Counted from the first letter of the stretch, positions 46,699 through 57,399 are shown. The stretch: 64,000 nucleotides of DNA from Mesorhizobium sp. J18 (GCF_007829525.1 NZ_VLJP01000012.1:140132-204131); one strand, 5' to 3'. Notes: a model not told the origin generated them from the sequence alone. Translations and numbers: made by a program.

Positions 46699-47588
46699 TA
46701 TGCCGCCAGCTTGCGGCCGCTATGTTCGGCAAGCCAGATGCCACCGAGCACCAGCACGATGGCCACGGCATGGAAGGCTTCGAAAGCTTCGCCGAGCAGG
46801 AGGATCGACAGCAGCGTGCCGAATATCGGCACGAGGTTGATGAACAGGCCCGCGCGGTTGCTGCCGATCATTTCGTTGCCCCAGATATAGAATACCTGGC
46901 CCAGGATGGAGGGAAATATGGCCGTAAAAAGCGCGATGGCCCATCCTGTCTTGTCGGGAAGGATCATGCCTCCGGCGGCATACTCCCATGCGGCGAAGGG
47001 AATGGAGCTGATGAAGGCGGCTATCGACAGGACGAGGATCGTCGTCGTCCAGTGAATGACCGGCTTGAAACGCAGCGCCACGGAATAACCGCCATAGGAC
47101 AGGACGGCGAGTATCATCAGAGCGTCCCCCAAATTCAGATCGAGACCGGCGAGGCGGGAAAAATCGCCATGGCTGGCCGTTAGGCCGATGCCGAGTATCG
47201 TAAGCAGCACGCCAAGGATCTGAAGCCAGGACGCCTTCATGCGGAACAGCAGGAAATTTGCCAGAAAGATCACCATTGGCAGTCCCGCCTGCTCGATCGA
47301 GACATTTATCGCGGTGGTGAAATTCAAGGCGCTGTAGAGGGCGGCGTTGAAGCCGGTGAATCCTGCTGTCCCGAGAAGGAACAGGAAAGGGAGATTCGAC
47401 CGTATCGCCGGCCAATCCCGTTGCAGTTTTGCACGCGCGAGCCAGGCGGCGAGGATCGCCGCCATGAGCCAGCGCAGCGTCACCAGAAGCATGGGCGAGA
47501 TGTGCCCCACCGCAAGCTTGCCGGCGATGGCGTTGCCGGCCCAAAAGAGCATCGTCAGAAGCAGGAGGAGATAGGCGGTGCGATGCAT
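46698..47588 (-). CDS. EamA/DMT-family exporter
   Basis: A 296-residue protein with ten predicted transmembrane helices in two EamA halves (about 1-140 and 150-290). The segment MLFWAGNAIAGKLAV and the glycine-rich FPSILGQVFYIWGNEM/ NRAGLFINLVPIFG region are typical of DMT transporters, which export amino acids, nucleobases or other metabolites. The substrate is unknown. It is convergent with serA and divergent from purA. Confidence 0.9.
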   Translation of the reverse strand: MHRTAYLLLLLTMLFWAGNAIAGKLAVGHISPMLLVTLRWLMAAILAAWLARAKLQRDWPAIRSNLPFLFLLGTAGFTGFNAALYSALNFTTAINVSIEQAGLPMVIFLANFLLFRMKASWLQILGVLLTILGIGLTASHGDFSRLAGLDLNLGDALMILAVLSYGGYSVALRFKPVIHWTTTILVLSIAAFISSIPFAAWEYAAGGMILPDKTGWAIALFTAIFPSILGQVFYIWGNEMIGSNRAGLFINLVPIFGTLLSILLLGEAFEAFHAVAIVLVLGGIWLAEHSGRKLAA

Positions 47589-47710
47589 GGGATGTCGGTC
47601 GAGATGGCGGGACCTGTCTCATAGACTTCACGGCCTTGCGAGTAAACGCGCGATGCACAGGAATTGGCACTATTCCGAGCAAAGAAAGGGTCGCATAGCG
47701 CCAATCCTGA

Positions 47711-49072
<1,362 letters not shown>

Positions 49073-49136
49073 CCTCGCGGGTTGAAACGAAGGCGGCGCG
49101 GACAAGCTGCCGTAGAAAAGTGCGGGTTCATCGGAA

Positions 49137-50600
49137 ATGGCAGATTTCGCTGCAGTTTTGAGAAAGACGATCGACGGGCTGAAGGAAAACACGCCTGAAA
49201 TGCGCCAGAAGGTCTATGACAAGGCCCGCGCCACGATCGACGCCAAACTCGCCGCCGTTACGCCTCCGCCTCCGCAAGCGGTCATAGAGCGTCAGAAAAA
49301 ACTGCTTGAGGATGCGATTTCCACGGTGGAGGCGGACTATGCGCAGCCTTTACCGGCACCGGATGAAGACAATGATTTCGACAGGATATTCGCCGAATTC
49401 GAGAGCAATGACTATCCTCTCAAGCGGGAGGCCGCTGCTCCTTCTCCCGCATTCGACGAGCCTGCGGCTCTTCCCGAGGAAGAGGCCGAAGAAGTCCAGG
49501 CCGTTGCGGTAGAAGCCGAAGAAGATCGGCGATCGGATGGCTACGAACCTCTCGAGGGCGAATGGCGTGAGCCGGCGCAGCAACCCATACCGTCCGAAAG
49601 TCCGCGGCGGAACAGGGGCATCGGGCGCATTGTGGCAGCCCTCGTCGTGCTGGCGGCTCTTGGCGGTGTCGCATATGGAGTATGGTTGAACCGCAGCGAG
49701 TTCGTCACTCTGCTCGGCCTTGACGAGCCGCCGCCAGCCGATGTCGTGATCGACGATGCTTCCGGAGATGACACGGGGACATCCTCCGGAGAACAGGATA
49801 TAGCCGCCGCACCGGCCAGCGAGACGGAAACGCCACCCGAAGAGACGAAGCCATCGAAATTCACGCAGAGATTGACGCCTGACGGCGAAGAGATCGACGA
49901 AGGTCCAGCCGGCGGAACGTCTGGCATGGGTGAGGGACGCTCGGTCGCTGCCGCCACGTCGCCGACTACGGCAAACGAACCCGCGCCGACGGCAGAAGGC
50001 CAGGCTCCCGAGGCCACGACCGGAGAGGCGGGTGAGGAGGGCGTTGCCGTCGGGCAGCGGGCGATCTTCTACGAGGAGCGGACCAGCACGTCGCAGGGAT
50101 CGGCTGAAACGGGTTCGATCGTCTGGTCGCTCGTTCAGGAATCGCCCGGCGGCGATCTTCCGCCGGAACCTGCCATCCGTGGCGAGGCCACCATCCCCGG
50201 AAAGAATATCCAGCTCCGTCTCACCATAAGGCGCAATGGCGATGAATCCCTTCCGGCGAGTCATATCGTTGAGATGATCTTCCTGACGCCGGACGATTTC
50301 GAAGGCGGGGGCATAGACAATGTCCTGCGCATAGCCCTGAAGCGTTCGGAGCAGGACACTGGCAATCCGTTGCTTGGAATTCCAGCAAAGATCGCGGATG
50401 GCTTCTTCCTGGTTGCGCTGAGCGACACCCGGGCGGAAGTAGAGACCAACACTCTCCTCCTTCGCCGCCAGGACTGGATCGATATCCCGATCGTCTATAA
50501 GTCCGGTCGGCGCGCGCTGATAACGATGGAAAAGGGTATTCCCGGCGAGAAGGCCTTCAACGAAGCGCTGGATGCCTGGCAAAACGCATCAAGCGGCTGA
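49137..50600 (+). CDS. Large single-span protein, unknown function
   Basis: A 487-residue protein. An N-terminal helical region (1-70) precedes an acidic, Pro/Ala/Glu-rich disordered stretch (70-155), a transmembrane helix at about 162-182 (IGRIVAALVVLAALGGVAYGVWL), a second acidic disordered stretch (200-300) and a beta-rich C-terminal domain of about 180 residues starting near GQRAIFYEERTSTSQGS. Rhizobial homologues are annotated as hypothetical. It follows purA and ends before the rpoH terminator. An envelope role is only a guess. Confidence 0.85.
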   Translation: MADFAAVLRKTIDGLKENTPEMRQKVYDKARATIDAKLAAVTPPPPQAVIERQKKLLEDAISTVEADYAQPLPAPDEDNDFDRIFAEFESNDYPLKREAAAPSPAFDEPAALPEEEAEEVQAVAVEAEEDRRSDGYEPLEGEWREPAQQPIPSESPRRNRGIGRIVAALVVLAALGGVAYGVWLNRSEFVTLLGLDEPPPADVVIDDASGDDTGTSSGEQDIAAAPASETETPPEETKPSKFTQRLTPDGEEIDEGPAGGTSGMGEGRSVAAATSPTTANEPAPTAEGQAPEATTGEAGEEGVAVGQRAIFYEERTSTSQGSAETGSIVWSLVQESPGGDLPPEPAIRGEATIPGKNIQLRLTIRRNGDESLPASHIVEMIFLTPDDFEGGGIDNVLRIALKRSEQDTGNPLLGIPAKIADGFFLVALSDTRAEVETNTLLLRRQDWIDIPIVYKSGRRALITMEKGIPGEKAFNEALDAWQNASSG

Positions 50601-50627
50601 TCTGCATTTTTATAGCGACATAAGAAA

Positions 50628-50648
50628 GCCGCCGGTTTTTCCGGCGGC
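50628..50648 (-). terminator. Hairpin between convergent genes, probable rpoH terminator
   Basis: GCCGCCGG (50628-50635) and CCGGCGGC (50641-50648) form a perfect 8-bp stem with a T5 loop. On the minus strand it is followed by TTTCTTA, which fits termination of rpoH. Confidence 0.75.
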
Positions 50649-50675
50649 TCCTTCATTCCGGCCTGCTTTTTCGTG

Positions 50676-51596
50676 TCAGGTGAATGCGCGCTGTGCGTCA
50701 GCGTCGATGACTCGGGCCATCTGCATCTGCCGCTTGGCGGCTGCCTTGACGGCATTCTGGACCTTCTCGAAGGCACGAACCTCGATCTGGCGCACACGCT
50801 CGCGGCTGATGTCGAATTCGCCGGACAGTTCCTCCAGCGTCAGCGGCTCTTCCGCAAGGCGCCGAGCCTCGAAAATGCGCCGCTCGCGCTCGTTCAGAAC
50901 GCTCATGGCGTCCTCCAGCATGCGGCGACGGGATTCCAGCTCATCCTGCTCGGCAAGCATTTCTTCCTGGTTCTCGTGCTCGTCCACGAGCCAGTCTTGC
51001 CACTCGCCGGACTCGCCTTCAGTGGCGCGGATCGGCGCGTTCAGCGATGCGTCGCCGGAAAGCCGGCGGTTCATCGAAACCACCTCTTCCTCGCTCACAT
51101 TCAGGCGGGTTGCGATCTCTGTGATCTGCTCCGGCTTCAGGTCGCCATCGTCGAGCGCCTGGATCTTGCCCTTCACCTTGCGCAGGTTGAAGAACAGCCG
51201 CTTCTGGTTTGCGGTTGTTCCCATCTTCACGAGGCTCCATGAGCGCAGGATATATTCCTGTATGGAAGCCTTGATCCACCACATGGCATAGGTGGCGAGG
51301 CGGAACCCGCGCTCGGGCTCGAACTTCTTGACGGCCTGCATCAGGCCTACATTGCCCTCGGAGATCACCTCCCCGATGGGAAGACCATAACCGCGATAGC
51401 CCATGGCGATCTTGGCCACCAGGCGCAGATGGCTTGTCACGAGCTTATGCGCTGCATCGGTATCGCCATGTTCCTGATACCGCTTCGCGAGCATGTATTC
51501 TTCTTGAGGCTGGAGCATCGGAAAGCGGCGAATCTCTTCGAGATAACGCGTGAGGCCACCCTCTCCCGATGCAATGCTGGGTAATGTCTGGGCCAT
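50676..51596 (-). CDS. rpoH: RNA polymerase heat-shock sigma factor RpoH (sigma-32)
   Basis: A 306-residue sigma-70-family factor. The RpoH box QKRLFFNLR is at residues 131-139, which separates it from housekeeping sigmas. Region 2 contains RLVAKIAMGYRGYGLPIGEVI and FRLATYAMWWIKASIQEYIL; region 4 includes TLEELSGEFDISRERVRQIE. Rhizobia often carry more than one rpoH, and only this one is in the window. GGAGG lies 8 bases before the ATG at 51596. It may drive the ftsH promoter near 38.9 kb. Confidence 0.96.
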   Translation of the reverse strand: MAQTLPSIASGEGGLTRYLEEIRRFPMLQPQEEYMLAKRYQEHGDTDAAHKLVTSHLRLVAKIAMGYRGYGLPIGEVISEGNVGLMQAVKKFEPERGFRLATYAMWWIKASIQEYILRSWSLVKMGTTANQKRLFFNLRKVKGKIQALDDGDLKPEQITEIATRLNVSEEEVVSMNRRLSGDASLNAPIRATEGESGEWQDWLVDEHENQEEMLAEQDELESRRRMLEDAMSVLNERERRIFEARRLAEEPLTLEELSGEFDISRERVRQIEVRAFEKVQNAVKAAAKRQMQMARVIDADAQRAFT

Positions 51597-51771
51597 AGAG
51601 CACCCTCCTCTCTCGATACTGCCCCCTTTTAAGGCGGGCTTGTGGCGCAACCGCTTTCAGGGCCGAATGCGCCATATCACATATAGGAACAAATTCCGAA
51701 AACAAAAGGCGTCACGTCGCATTGAACAATGCGTGACGCTACCGTGAACGCCAATGGTTCCCGGGCTTATA

Positions 51772-52803
51772 TCATAAAGCCGCGAAGGTGGCGACGAGTT
51801 CCGATAAATCTTGAGGGGGTGGCGCCTCAAAGCGCATCGTCTCCTTCGAAACCGGATGGCGGAAGGCGAGCAGGCGGGCATGCAGCGCCTGCCTCGGGAA
51901 TGCCGCCACCATTTCACGCAACGGCTCGGGGAGGCGATTGGCCTTGGTGCGGAAGGCGCGGCCATAGGTCTGGTCGCCGATCAGTGGATGGCCGATATGA
52001 GCCATATGGACGCGGATCTGGTGCGTTCGACCGGTTTCGAGCCTGCATTCCACGAGTGCGGCGACCGCATCCGTATCCTTCCGCTCGCCGAACCGTTCCA
52101 GCACCGTGTAGTGGGTGACAGCGCGTCTCGCATCTTCACGCTCGTCGGATACCACCGCGCGCCGCGTACGATCAGCACTTGCGCGACCCAGCGGAGCGTC
52201 GATCACGCCCGTGAGGCATGCCGGCGTCCCCCAGACAAGTGCTTCATAGGCCCGTTCCAGGTTGCCGGACCGGCCATGATCCGCAAAGGCTTCGGACAGA
52301 GCCCTGTGGGCGCGATCGGTCTTCGCCACCACCAGGACGCCGCTGGTATCCTTGTCGAGGCGATGGACAATCCCCGGACGGCGGACGCCGCCAATACCGG
52401 AAAGCGTGTCGCCACAGTGGTGGATCAGGGCATTGACCAGCGTTCCGGTCCAGTTGCCTGCGCCCGGATGGACGACCAGGCCTGCCGGCTTGTTGATGAC
52501 GATCAGTTCGTCGTCCTCATAGAGAATGTCGAGCGGGATCGCTTCCGGCTGCGGTTCAGGCGCCTCCGGCTCAGGCAGTTCGATGGAATAATGTTCGCCG
52601 GCGGCGACCTTGCGCTTCGGCTCAAGGACAGGAGCGCCATTCAAATGCACCGCGCCGCCGCGGATCAGCGCCTGTACCCGGCTGCGGGAGAGATCCGGCG
52701 CAAGCACGGTCGCCAACCATTGGTCGAGGCGGCTGCCTTCGGCGCTGCTGTCGGCGGTCAGGTCTTTCCATGCGCCGGCTGGTTGTTTATCAGAACCGCT
52801 CAT
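51772..52803 (-). CDS. rluD: Large-subunit pseudouridine synthase RluD-type
   Basis: A 343-residue RluA/RluD-family enzyme. An N-terminal S4-like RNA-binding domain (RSRVQALIRGGAVHLNG) precedes the catalytic domain with HRLDKDTSG; Asp150 is the nucleophile. It probably forms pseudouridines at helix 69 of 23S rRNA (positions 1911, 1915 and 1917 in E. coli numbering). Its start at 52803 is 23 bases from a divergent gene. Adjacency to rpoH is common in rhizobia. Confidence 0.93.
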   Translation of the reverse strand: MSGSDKQPAGAWKDLTADSSAEGSRLDQWLATVLAPDLSRSRVQALIRGGAVHLNGAPVLEPKRKVAAGEHYSIELPEPEAPEPQPEAIPLDILYEDDELIVINKPAGLVVHPGAGNWTGTLVNALIHHCGDTLSGIGGVRRPGIVHRLDKDTSGVLVVAKTDRAHRALSEAFADHGRSGNLERAYEALVWGTPACLTGVIDAPLGRASADRTRRAVVSDEREDARRAVTHYTVLERFGERKDTDAVAALVECRLETGRTHQIRVHMAHIGHPLIGDQTYGRAFRTKANRLPEPLREMVAAFPRQALHARLLAFRHPVSKETMRFEAPPPQDLSELVATFAAL

Positions 52804-52826
52804 CGATTAACTTCCAGACGGCAGCA

Positions 52827-53210
52827 ATGGCCCAACCTGCATCACATGACGACGACGAGAAGCCGCTCGATCCGGCAGCCGAGCGGGTACGCCGGAAGCT
52901 GATGCGGTTTGTTGCAATCAACCTCGGCATCCTGTTCGCTGCCGTTATGGCGGTGCTCGCCGCTGTTGTCTACAAGTCCGGCATTTCGGAATCCGAAGAT
53001 AAAACGCCGGCCGCCGCGCTGGACGTTCTGCCATCGGGCGAGATCGCGCTGCCGTCGGGAAGCCGCATCATATCGCAATCGCTTTCCGGCAGCCGCCTGG
53101 CGCTTCATGTGGCGCTGGCAGGCGGCGCCCAGGCGATCTTTCTTTATGACGTGGCCCAAGGCCGTATCCTCGGCCGGTTCGACATAACCGGCCTGCCGCC
53201 GGAGACATGA
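52827..53210 (+). CDS. Small single-span membrane protein, unknown function
   Basis: A 127-residue protein with a charged N-terminus (DDDEKPLDPAAERVRRKL), one transmembrane helix at about 28-48 (AINLGILFAAVMAVLAAVVY), and a soluble beta-rich periplasmic domain (PSGEIALPSGSRIISQSL ... GRFDITGLPPET). Homologues sit divergent from rluD in other rhizobia and are annotated as hypothetical. The frame opens at 52770, overlapping rluD, but the ATG at 52827 is preferred. Confidence 0.8.
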   Translation: MAQPASHDDDEKPLDPAAERVRRKLMRFVAINLGILFAAVMAVLAAVVYKSGISESEDKTPAAALDVLPSGEIALPSGSRIISQSLSGSRLALHVALAGGAQAIFLYDVAQGRILGRFDITGLPPET

Positions 53211-53376
53211 ACCGAAACCGACGACGGAGCAGCCGCGCAGGGAAAGAAAGCTACGGCACGGTCGCCGTTTTCAGCGACCTGTGCGAAAATCTCCGGGGCC
53301 TGATCGAGCCCGCCGGATAAACGCGCGCTGGCTGTTGCATTCTCGGGCGATCAAGACTATATCGCCGTCTCGCAGC

Positions 53377-53452
53377 GCTCCCATCGTCTAGCGGTCTAGG
53401 ACGCCGCCCTCTCACGGCGGAAACAGGGGTTCGAGTCCCCTTGGGAGTACCA
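53377..53452 (+). tRNA. tRNA-Glu (anticodon CTC)
   Basis: A complete cloverleaf. The acceptor stem GCTCCCA pairs with TGGGAGT (G-T at the first pair), the anticodon arm is CCGCC-CTCTCAC-GGCGG with anticodon CTC (codon GAG), and the T-arm is AGGGG-TTCGAGT-CCCCT. The 3' CCA (53450-53452) is encoded. It stands alone and is a possible integration target, since the next about 350 bases carry no convincing gene. Confidence 0.96.
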
Positions 53453-53804
53453 GCCTCTCAAATCACATTGATTTCATTGGCTTTTCGCATGAGATCGTCC
53501 CTCTTGGGGTCAAGTGCGGGAATGAAAGCTCACGCCCTTCATTTCTCGCAAGAGGCGATCCTTTTTGGCCCTCTTCAAGTTTGCCAGCCAAAGATCGGAC
53601 GCTCTCACGAGCCTTTGCGCCCGCGGTAAGTTGCCAGGATTGCGCGCGTCTTGCGCAGGCCAAGCAGTAAGCCACCACTGCCCTTCCCGTGTTTTCACTG
53701 ATATCAACCTGACTCCCCCCAAGATTGCATAATTCGCTTCTACGGGTTGACACCCGGCTTCGCGGCAATCCAAAACTGCCCTTTCCAGCCGGGAGTTTGG
53801 GGCA
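53453..53804. other. Gene-poor stretch after tRNA-Glu
   Basis: About 350 bases between the tRNA 3' end and the next gene. A minus-strand open frame (53510-53890, 126 codons) overlaps the start of the O-antigen-polymerase-like gene by 86 bases; it has no recognised motif, signal or clear ribosome site. A TTGACA at 53747-53752 could be a -35 element for the downstream gene, but no matching -10 is evident. I see no integrase or repeat. Confidence 0.5.
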
Positions 53805-55292
53805 ATGGCCGGGCTTGTTTTCGCATCATTCCTGGTGGTGCTGGTTTTGGCGCCTCTTTTGCTGGTCAAGCCAAGACATATCCTGGTCAACCCGGCCCTC
53901 TATATGATGGCGATTGTTGGCTATTCCGTCTTTGCGAAGATGGTCTACATCTCCGTCTTTCACGAGCGCAGCCCGGAACTGGTGGACCGAATATTCACGC
54001 TTGAAACGGATCCGTCATTTCTATGGATGGGCGTCGGTATGGCCGCGGTTGCGGTCGTGTCCTATGCGATCGGCTATATTGGCGTCGCCGGACGGGTTCC
54101 ACCGATACTAACCGGCAGAGGGGATGCCGAAGTCGGCATACGGCTCGAAGGCTTCCTGTTGGTTGGGCTGGCCTGCGTCGTCTGTTTCGTCCTTTTCGTC
54201 CTGATCGGGCATCACGACATCTGGGATATCTCCGGCAAGCGCTTCCTCATGGACAAGACGGGGGCCACCACGAGGTTCGAGCGTTTCGACTACTATTTTT
54301 TCAAGGCGTCGCTGACGGTGCTGCCTTTGGCGGGTCTGGTCTGCTTTGCCTGGACGCGGCGACCGACCGACTACCGGCTTCTTGCCGTTTTCGCTGTGTC
54401 CTTCCTCCTGGGGTTCTATTTCACGATCTTCACCAGCCTGCGGCTGTTCTTTGTCACCCTGACGCTTCAGGTGTTGCTTATCATCTGGCTCAGCGGCATC
54501 AGGTGGCGATACATGGTCATGGCCGCGGTCGCGGGCGCCGTCGCTCTACAGGCGGTCGGTGTCACTTTGCTGCGCGGAGAGGGGAATTCGGTTTCCGCCG
54601 ATACAGGCACGGTCCTGGTTGCCAATGCCGGCAGCGTCCCGGCAGCCCAGGTTGATGCGGCAAGGAGGGGCCAGGCGCGCGGATTTCTGCAGCTTCTGTT
54701 CGAGGGACGCTACTTCATGGACGTGGCAAAGATGGCCCATATCGGACATCACTTCCCCGAGAAGAGACCATATCTGCATGGCAGGTCCTTCCTGGGTGTC
54801 GAAGTGACGATGCCGGAAAGGTTAAGCGACGTCCTGCCCGAGCGTAACAATTACAGGGGCTGGCAGGTGCCCTGGGGCGGACCTGATACCGAACCCGGAA
54901 CCACGGTCCGCATGCGGGTCAACAATTATTTGGGCACCTATATTTTCCGCGAACCGCGCAATGGCGTCACGAGCTTTGCCGGGCTCCTATATGCAGATTT
55001 CGGCTGGATCGGCCTCGCCGCCGGCTTTCTTCTGGTCGGAGCGCTCCACCGTCTGATGTTCAACCTGATGACCCATGATGTGACGAAATGGTGGATCAGG
55101 TTCGGGGCGATCATGGCCCTGCCGACCATGACCCTGCTCCTGCTCAATTCAGGGCTGATTTCCGCCGTGGTCCGGATCGGGACGGACCTCGCGGTCATAC
55201 CTGCTTGCATCCTGGCCGCTTCGGCCTGGGCCATGGTCAGCTCGCGCTTGTTCCGCCTTGCTATATTGCCGCTTACGCGGCGGCGTTCGTAA
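53805..55292 (+). CDS. O-antigen polymerase (Wzy)-like membrane protein
   Basis: A 495-residue protein with 11 to 12 transmembrane helices and a large periplasmic loop at about residues 260-390 (RGEGNSVSADTG through FREPRNGVTSFAG). This layout is that of oligosaccharide repeat-unit polymerases (Wzy/O-antigen ligase superfamily). There are no glycosyltransferase or flippase genes next to it, so it is an isolated polymerase-like gene just downstream of a tRNA. Start MAGLVFASFLVVLVLAP gives the first helix directly. Confidence 0.75.
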   Translation: MAGLVFASFLVVLVLAPLLLVKPRHILVNPALYMMAIVGYSVFAKMVYISVFHERSPELVDRIFTLETDPSFLWMGVGMAAVAVVSYAIGYIGVAGRVPPILTGRGDAEVGIRLEGFLLVGLACVVCFVLFVLIGHHDIWDISGKRFLMDKTGATTRFERFDYYFFKASLTVLPLAGLVCFAWTRRPTDYRLLAVFAVSFLLGFYFTIFTSLRLFFVTLTLQVLLIIWLSGIRWRYMVMAAVAGAVALQAVGVTLLRGEGNSVSADTGTVLVANAGSVPAAQVDAARRGQARGFLQLLFEGRYFMDVAKMAHIGHHFPEKRPYLHGRSFLGVEVTMPERLSDVLPERNNYRGWQVPWGGPDTEPGTTVRMRVNNYLGTYIFREPRNGVTSFAGLLYADFGWIGLAAGFLLVGALHRLMFNLMTHDVTKWWIRFGAIMALPTMTLLLLNSGLISAVVRIGTDLAVIPACILAASAWAMVSSRLFRLAILPLTRRRS

Positions 55293-55337
55293 GAACAAGA
55301 CCTCAAAGGCTCGGCTGCGGGCTCGAGCCTGCAGCCT

Positions 55338-55547
55338 CTAAAGCCTGCGGGCGACCGCCGCGCCGGCGAGGGCGCCGCCGACGCCTCCTACCACCGCGCC
55401 TCCGGTGCCAGCGATGGCGTCGCCCACCACGGCTCCTCCAACACCGCCGACGGCCGCGCCGCCGATGGTCTTCTGAGTTGTCGAACAGCCGGCAGTGGCA
55501 GCAGCCAGGCTTGCCGCGAGGGTCAAGATTCCAATTCGCTTGATCAT
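55338..55547 (-). CDS. Glycine-zipper (YMGG-like) lipoprotein
   Basis: A 69-residue lipoprotein. The signal ends in the lipobox ATAGC with the lipidated Cys at residue 21, followed by Gly-zipper repeats (IGGAAVGGVGGAVVGDAIAG and VVGGVGGALAGAAVARRL). Such small outer-membrane-associated proteins are abundant in rhizobia; function is unknown. It is convergent with the Wzy-like gene. Confidence 0.88.
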   Translation of the reverse strand: MIKRIGILTLAASLAAATAGCSTTQKTIGGAAVGGVGGAVVGDAIAGTGGAVVGGVGGALAGAAVARRL

Positions 55548-55724
55548 CGGTTGCTTCTCCTGATTCGCAAATCAGGCATCACGTTTATGTCCGCTATCGG
55601 GCAGACTGATGGCAGAGGCGGCTTTCTCTGAAGCCGTTTCATCGGTTGTCTTCCGATGGCTTGACCTTCCCCCTGCTGGAAGGTCGATTGTTCGGGCCGT
55701 CCTTGAAAATGGAAGGTGGTTGCA

Positions 55725-56093
55725 ATGTTCCCTGCTATCGTCAGAACCGTGCTCTTTACGACCTTCGCAGCTTCGGCCTTGATCACTGGCTTGCATGCCC
55801 AGACGGATCATGGCGGAACCCATAGGAGCGGAAGCGATGCTTCGCAGGCCTATATGGACGCCATGACCAGGATGGATGAGGAAATGCGGGCGATGAAGAT
55901 GACGGGCAAGCCCGGCGCCGATTTTGCAGCGATGATGATCCCGCACCACCAAAGCGCGATCGATATGGCCAAGGCTTATCTCGCCAGCGGCGAGAATGAT
56001 CCGGAGTTAGCGAAGCTCGCCGAGGAAATCATCGAAGCACAGGAGAGCGAGATTGGTTTTCTGAAGAAGTGGCTGTCGAAAAACGGAAGATAG
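55725..56093 (+). CDS. DUF305-family exported protein
   Basis: A 122-residue protein with a signal peptide (MFPAIVRTVLFTTFAASAL to GLHAQ). The mature part has the DUF305/CopM-like signature MMIPHHQSAIDMAKAYL; the conserved Met and His residues suggest metal (often copper) binding. GGAAGG precedes the ATG at 55725 by 8 bases; an in-frame GTG at 55716 is less likely. It stands alone upstream of the phosphate operon. Confidence 0.85.
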   Translation: MFPAIVRTVLFTTFAASALITGLHAQTDHGGTHRSGSDASQAYMDAMTRMDEEMRAMKMTGKPGADFAAMMIPHHQSAIDMAKAYLASGENDPELAKLAEEIIEAQESEIGFLKKWLSKNGR

Positions 56094-56231
56094 TCGGCTA
56101 ATTTTTTGCAGTGCAAATGCCCCTTGCGGCGATCATTTCAAACACCGGAGATCGTCGGTGGAGGCTGATTCTATCGCGTCTTTGGGGAGAAGGCAGAAGA
56201 ATAGCTGAAGCTTAATCGGACCGACACAAAA

Positions 56232-56249
56232 GTGTCATCTAACTGTTAC
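56232..56249 (+). promoter_or_regulatory. Pho box upstream of pstS
   Basis: Two direct heptamers, GTGTCAT (56232-56238) and CTGTTAC (56243-56249), are separated by CTAA. Each differs by one base from the CTGTCAT/CTGTCAC Pho consensus. A weak -10 (TCTAAG, near 56259) follows at the expected distance. This should be the PhoB binding site for the pst operon. Confidence 0.85.
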
Positions 56250-56316
56250 ATACCGGGTCTAAGGCCACACGCGTCGCCAACAGGCGTCGATACGAATTCC
56301 GACAGGAGTAGGCCAA

Positions 56317-57354
56317 ATGAAGACTCTTCTTCTCACAGCATCGGCCGCGGCGATCGCCGTGGCGATGTCAGCAGGCATTGCCGCCGCGCGCGACCAGATT
56401 CAGATTGCCGGTTCGTCGACCGTGCTGCCTTATGCCAAGATCGTCGCCGAGAATTTCGGCGAGACTTATCCGGATTTCAAAACCCCTGTGGTCGAGTCCG
56501 GCGGCTCCTCAGCAGGTCTCAAGGAATTCTGCAAAGGCGTGGGCGAAGATACGATCGACATCGCCAACGCCTCGCGCAAGATCAAGGAGTCGGAACTGAA
56601 GGCCTGTGCCGACAACGGCGTGACCGAGGTGCAGGAAGTGCAGTTCGGTTATGACGGCATCGTCTTCGCAACCGATGCGGCAGGGCCCGACTGGGAGTTG
56701 ACGCCGGTGGACGTTTACAAGGCACTGGCCGCGAAAGTCGTCGTCGATGGCAAGCTGGTCGACAATCCCTACAAGAAGTGGAACGAAGTCAATTCCGCTC
56801 TGCCCGACTGGGACATCGTCGCTTACATTCCCGGTGAGAAGCACGGCACTCGCGAAGTTTTCGAAGAGAAGCTGCTGATTGCCGGCTGCGAAGAGGCTGG
56901 CGGTCCGGAAGCTGCCGCTGAAGCCGGCCTCGACGAAGATGCTGCGGCATCGGCCTGCAAGGCCGTTCGCAAGGATGGCGGCGCGGTCGATATCGATGGC
57001 GACTACACCGAAACCCTCGCCCGCATCGACTCCAACAAGACCGGCGTCGGCGTGTTTGGCCTTTCCTTCTACGAGAACAATGCCGACAAGCTGAAGGTCG
57101 CCACCGTCAGCGGCGTGACGCCGTCGGTCGAGACGATCTCGTCCGGCGAATATCCGGTTTCGCGCCCGCTGCAGTTCTATGTGAAGAAGGCCCATATCGG
57201 CGTCATTCCCGGCCTCAAGGAATATGTAACCTTCTTCCTGGACGATCAGATGGTCGGCCCCGATGGTCCGCTCGCCGAGTATGGCCTGGTGCCTGCTCCC
57301 GACGAGGAACGCGACGCGCAGCGCGAAGCGTTCGAAGCCGGAGAGACCATGTAA
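56317..57354 (+). CDS. pstS: Phosphate ABC transporter substrate-binding protein
   Basis: A 345-residue periplasmic phosphate-binding protein with a signal peptide (MKTLLLTASAAAIAVAMSAG to AAARDQ). Ligand loops are visible: AGSSTVLPYA and VESGGSSAGLKEF, which coordinate phosphate. It captures phosphate for PstCAB. It is under the Pho box at 56232 and is followed by a strong hairpin before pstC. Confidence 0.96.
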   Translation: MKTLLLTASAAAIAVAMSAGIAAARDQIQIAGSSTVLPYAKIVAENFGETYPDFKTPVVESGGSSAGLKEFCKGVGEDTIDIANASRKIKESELKACADNGVTEVQEVQFGYDGIVFATDAAGPDWELTPVDVYKALAAKVVVDGKLVDNPYKKWNEVNSALPDWDIVAYIPGEKHGTREVFEEKLLIAGCEEAGGPEAAAEAGLDEDAAASACKAVRKDGGAVDIDGDYTETLARIDSNKTGVGVFGLSFYENNADKLKVATVSGVTPSVETISSGEYPVSRPLQFYVKKAHIGVIPGLKEYVTFFLDDQMVGPDGPLAEYGLVPAPDEERDAQREAFEAGETM

Positions 57355-57362
57355 GTCAGTTT

Positions 57363-57399
57363 GGTCGGGGCGTCATGGCGCAGCCGTGACGCCCCGACC
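57363..57399 (+). repeat. 13-bp hairpin between pstS and pstC
   Basis: GGTCGGGGCGTCA (57363-57375) pairs perfectly with TGACGCCCCGACC (57387-57399) around an 11-base loop. There is no T-run, so it is more likely an mRNA-stabilising or attenuating stem at the pstS 3' end than a terminator. It could explain high PstS relative to PstC. Confidence 0.75.

Noticed and set aside
53510..53890. 126-codon minus-strand frame after tRNA-Glu
   Set aside because: It overlaps the start of the polymerase-like gene, and no ribosome site, domain or signal is visible; described only as part of the gene-poor stretch.
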